Origin: Maritimibacter sp.
GTDB lineage: Bacteria > Pseudomonadota > Alphaproteobacteria > Rhodobacterales > Rhodobacteraceae
Direction: 5' to 3'
Length of the DNA stretch: 6,824 nucleotides
Assembly (NCBI GenBank): GCA_020441225.1
Contig: JAGRMP010000125.1
Location: 1 to 6,824 of the forward strand
This document shows, in pieces, positions 5,860 to 6,824 of this stretch (its first letter is position 1; the number at the start of each line of letters is the position of its first letter). Made by a program: the position numbers and the translations under genes. The notes beneath the pieces were generated by a model, which saw only the letters and a list, made by a program, of their open reading frames with translations, ran no database searches and had not been told where the DNA came from.

Positions 5860-6816
5860 ATGAACCTCTCCGGCCCTCTCTACGCGCTCATTGCCTTCGG
5901 CATATTCGCGACCCACGACGTGATCGTGAAATTCCTCGGCGGGGTCTATTCCCCGTTCCAGATCATCTTTTTCACGACACTGTTTTCCTTCCCGCTCGTC
6001 ACCTTCATGCTGATGCGCGATGCGACCGAGGGGCATCTGATCCCGAAACATCCGTGGTGGACGGCGCTCAGGACCGGATCGGCGGTGATCGGCGCGTCTT
6101 GCGCGTTTTACGCCTTTTCGGCGTTGCCGCTCGCGCAGGTCTACACGATCATTTTTGCCTCGCCGCTGCTCATCACCCTGCTCGCGATCCCAATCCTCGG
6201 AGAGAAGGTTGGCATCCACCGCCTGCTCGCGGTGGTGGTCGGGCTGGCGGGTGTGGTCGTGGTGCTGCGGCCGGGCTCGGCTTCGCTCGGGCTCGGACAT
6301 CTCGCGGCGCTGGGGACGGCGGTGTTCGGCGCGCTCGCCTCTGTGGTGGTGCGCAAGATCGGGCGCGACGAGCGCACGGTGGTGCTGATGCTCTACCCGA
6401 TGGCGGCGAACTTCCTGATCATGGGGGCGTTGCTCGCCTTCGTCTACAGGCCGATGCCGGTCGAGCACCTGGGCCTGGCTGCGGTGATCTCGCTCTTTGG
6501 GTTCGTCGCCGGTCTGTTCCTGATCTCCGCCTACCGCAACGGCGACGCGGCAATCGTCGCGCCGATGCAATATTCGCAGATCCTCTGGGCCACCGGGTAC
6601 GGCTATCTGATCTTCAACGAGAGCGTCGACCGGACGACGATCATCGGCGCCGGAATCATCATTGCCAGCGGGGTCTACATCGTCTGGCGCGAGACCCGGC
6701 TGGGCGCGAAATCGCAAACCCCCGTGCTGCGCTCGCGGTCGCCCACCTCGTCCGCGGCGTCGTTTCGGATCTCGCCGCTGCTGCGCCGGATGCGGCAACG
6801 CGATTCACGCGGATAA
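5860..6816 (+). CDS. EamA/DMT-family transporter (drug/metabolite exporter type)
   Basis: This 318-residue inner-membrane protein is built from two repeated EamA units of about five helices each. The first unit starts at GPLYALIAFGIFATHDVIVK (5-24) and ends with the family signature ILGEKVGIHRL followed by AVVVGLAGVVVVLRP (112-138). The second starts near GHLAALGTAVFGALASVVV (146-164) and ends with IFNESVDRTTIIGAGIIIAS (251-270) and VYIVWRE (272-278). The E of LGE and NES, and the Pro in ASPLL (100-104) and APMQYSQI (234-241), are in the usual places. Family members export amino acids, nucleotides, drugs or other metabolites, so the substrate is open. After the last helix there is a polar Arg/Ser-rich tail (281-318), probably cytoplasmic. 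The start is uncertain. ATG 5860 gives a normal family N-terminus, but AAGGG sits only 1 base before it. The in-frame TTGs at 5842 and 5797 lack a clear ribosome binding site. The gene ends at TAA, 8 bases before the window edge. Confidence 0.92.
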   Translation: MNLSGPLYALIAFGIFATHDVIVKFLGGVYSPFQIIFFTTLFSFPLVTFMLMRDATEGHLIPKHPWWTALRTGSAVIGASCAFYAFSALPLAQVYTIIFASPLLITLLAIPILGEKVGIHRLLAVVVGLAGVVVVLRPGSASLGLGHLAALGTAVFGALASVVVRKIGRDERTVVLMLYPMAANFLIMGALLAFVYRPMPVEHLGLAAVISLFGFVAGLFLISAYRNGDAAIVAPMQYSQILWATGYGYLIFNESVDRTTIIGAGIIIASGVYIVWRETRLGAKSQTPVLRSRSPTSSAASFRISPLLRRMRQRDSRG

Positions 6817-6824
6817 TCCCTTGC

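Noticed and set aside
5803..6798. 331-codon minus-strand open frame
   Set aside because: It is antisense to the EamA transporter, highly charged (Arg, Asp, Glu, His), and the mirror image of a hydrophobic membrane protein; not credible as a gene.
1..6824. Mobile elements, CRISPR arrays, tRNA/rRNA genes, toxin-antitoxin or defence genes
   Set aside because: No transposase or integrase, regularly spaced repeats, cloverleaf sequence or short paired genes were seen; the gaps are short and the genes are ordinary metabolic and transport families.

Overview
The window is GC-rich chromosomal DNA with dense protein-coding content. It most likely comes from an alphaproteobacterium of the Rhodobacterales/Roseobacter type. 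I base this on the strong G/C preference at third codon positions, the wording of the LeuB and EamA proteins, and the presence of a DUF2167 gene. The placement is an inference from protein style; no rRNA or other phylogenetic marker is present.

Layout from left to right: (1) the 3' end of leuB (3-isopropylmalate dehydrogenase, leucine biosynthesis), closed by a textbook intrinsic terminator; (2) a promoter-bearing gap of about 186 bp; (3) a DUF2167 membrane-anchored envelope protein of unknown function; (4) on the minus strand, a ZitB/CzcD-like zinc-type cation diffusion facilitator; (5) a divergent gap of 147 bp; (6) a plus-strand FAD-dependent oxidoreductase of the FAD_oxidored type; (7) on the minus strand, tail to tail with it, a second unrelated flavoprotein with two dinucleotide-binding motifs, resembling flavin monooxygenases; (8) a divergent gap of 172 bp; (9) an EamA/DMT-family ten-helix transporter.

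From the DUF2167 gene onwards every gene lies on the opposite strand from its neighbour (+,-,+,-,+). No two genes in the window look co-transcribed, and each probably has its own promoter. There is therefore little operon-based evidence that the genes work together. The window reads as independent housekeeping and accessory metabolic genes: amino-acid synthesis, metal efflux, redox chemistry and metabolite export.

I found no tRNA, rRNA, CRISPR array, transposase, phage gene, toxin-antitoxin pair or defence gene. I see no convincing sign of an undescribed multi-gene system. The least understood genes are the DUF2167 protein and the two flavoproteins, whose substrates cannot be read from sequence.
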